DNA from: Chaetoderma sp. LZ-2023a
Lineage: Eukaryota > Mollusca > Caudofoveata > Chaetodermatida > Chaetodermatidae
DNA length: 64,000 nucleotides
Assembly: GCA_034401795.1 (NCBI GenBank)
Contig: CM067370.1
Span: 108,089,387-108,153,386 of the forward strand
Direction of reading: 5' to 3'
Shown: positions 63,610 through 64,000 of the stretch, piece after piece
Position numbering within the stretch: the first letter of the stretch is position 1
How the letters are laid out: each line of letters begins with the position of its first letter
Program-made: the position numbers and the translations under genes
The notes under the pieces: model-generated
What the model saw: the letters and a program-made list of their open reading frames with translations, nothing else
The model's database searches: none
Told to the model about the DNA's origin: nothing

Positions 63610-64000
63610 TTAAGAAAACCAATTTCGGCTTCACAATCCATGAAATAAAAAAATTGAATATGGCAGCCAAACACGCTAAAATTTGATTGGTCCACGGCGG
63701 CCATGTTTTTTACCTATCAACTTCCCATGAACAAACTTTAATGGCCCTTAGTCCATAATCATATTCCCAAAATTTCAGCCCGATCCGTTCAGCGGGTCTG
63801 CAGAATAAGTCGTTTTTACGAAAACTAAGTCATCCAAGATGGCCGCCGAACCATTTGGCCAATCAAGTTCCTTCGAACAAACTTGGTTCAGCTCTTGCCC
63901 TATATGATATTTCGTGAGTTTTGAATCAATCCACCAAGCGGTTTCGGAGATTTTTAAAGCCATTTCCTAAAATCGGCCAAAATCCAAGATGGCCACCGGC
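63610..64000. mobile_element. Family T, copy 10, runs off the window
   Basis: It begins mid-element at 'aaccaatttcggcttc' and continues through 'gtcatccaagatggccgccg' to the window end. Confidence 0.7.

Noticed and set aside
1-64000. tRNA, rRNA or CRISPR features
   Set aside because: No cloverleaf, rRNA core or spaced identical repeats were recognised by eye. The evenly repeated arrays are tandem repeats without spacers.

Overview
This is a piece of an animal nuclear genome. It has short phase-consistent exons separated by AT-rich introns, microsatellites, and dense layers of mobile-element debris including DIRS, Penelope and LINE retrotransposons, a hAT transposon and several inverted-repeat families. 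The repeat spectrum suggests a marine invertebrate, most likely a mollusc and perhaps a bivalve. That is an inference from repeat style, not something a gene here proves.

The backbone is one host gene on the minus strand, GCN1, the ribosome-associated HEAT-repeat activator of the eIF2-alpha kinase GCN2. Sixteen consecutive internal exons can be placed between 53507 and 1317. They total 1836 nt, exactly 612 codons. Every junction is GT/AG, every phase agrees, and none is broken. They cover about the N-terminal quarter of the protein. The first coding exon (above 53507) was not found, and the rest of the gene lies left of position 1.

Nearly everything else up to about 53 kb is intron filled with repeats. 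Family T is a 1-3 kb element with ends resembling GCTCACCTGG / CCAGGTGAGC and internal tandem units of about 0.55-0.75 kb (copies at 4.5, 16.3, 25.4, 28.1, 36.6, 41.1, 47.9, 49.4, 56.7 and 63.6 kb). Family V has degenerate units of about 170 bp. R3, R4 and R5 are other tandem families. Family C has TIRs of about 80 bp. H1 and H2 are two hairpin families. A TTAA-flanked MITE lies at 40.1 kb and a LINE remnant at 30.2-32.8 kb. A truncated Penelope endonuclease and a two-zinc-finger ORF lie at 12.6-14.1 kb.

The most unusual stretch is 6.29-9.06 kb, inside one GCN1 intron. It has a canonical promoter (two CCAAT boxes, a perfect CRE, a TATA box), a short spliced first exon, several short protein-like open segments separated by AT-rich gaps, and poly(A) signals. 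Two small ORFs on the opposite strand converge on the same point. I could not identify any of its products.

From 53.7 to 64 kb, presumably upstream of GCN1, lie an R3 array split by a complete 1507-bp non-autonomous hAT element with an exact 8-bp target duplication, a possible DIRS gag fragment, an SGNH-hydrolase-like ORF1 fragment, a decayed DIRS element (RNase H plus tyrosine recombinase), and more family T sequence running off the right edge.
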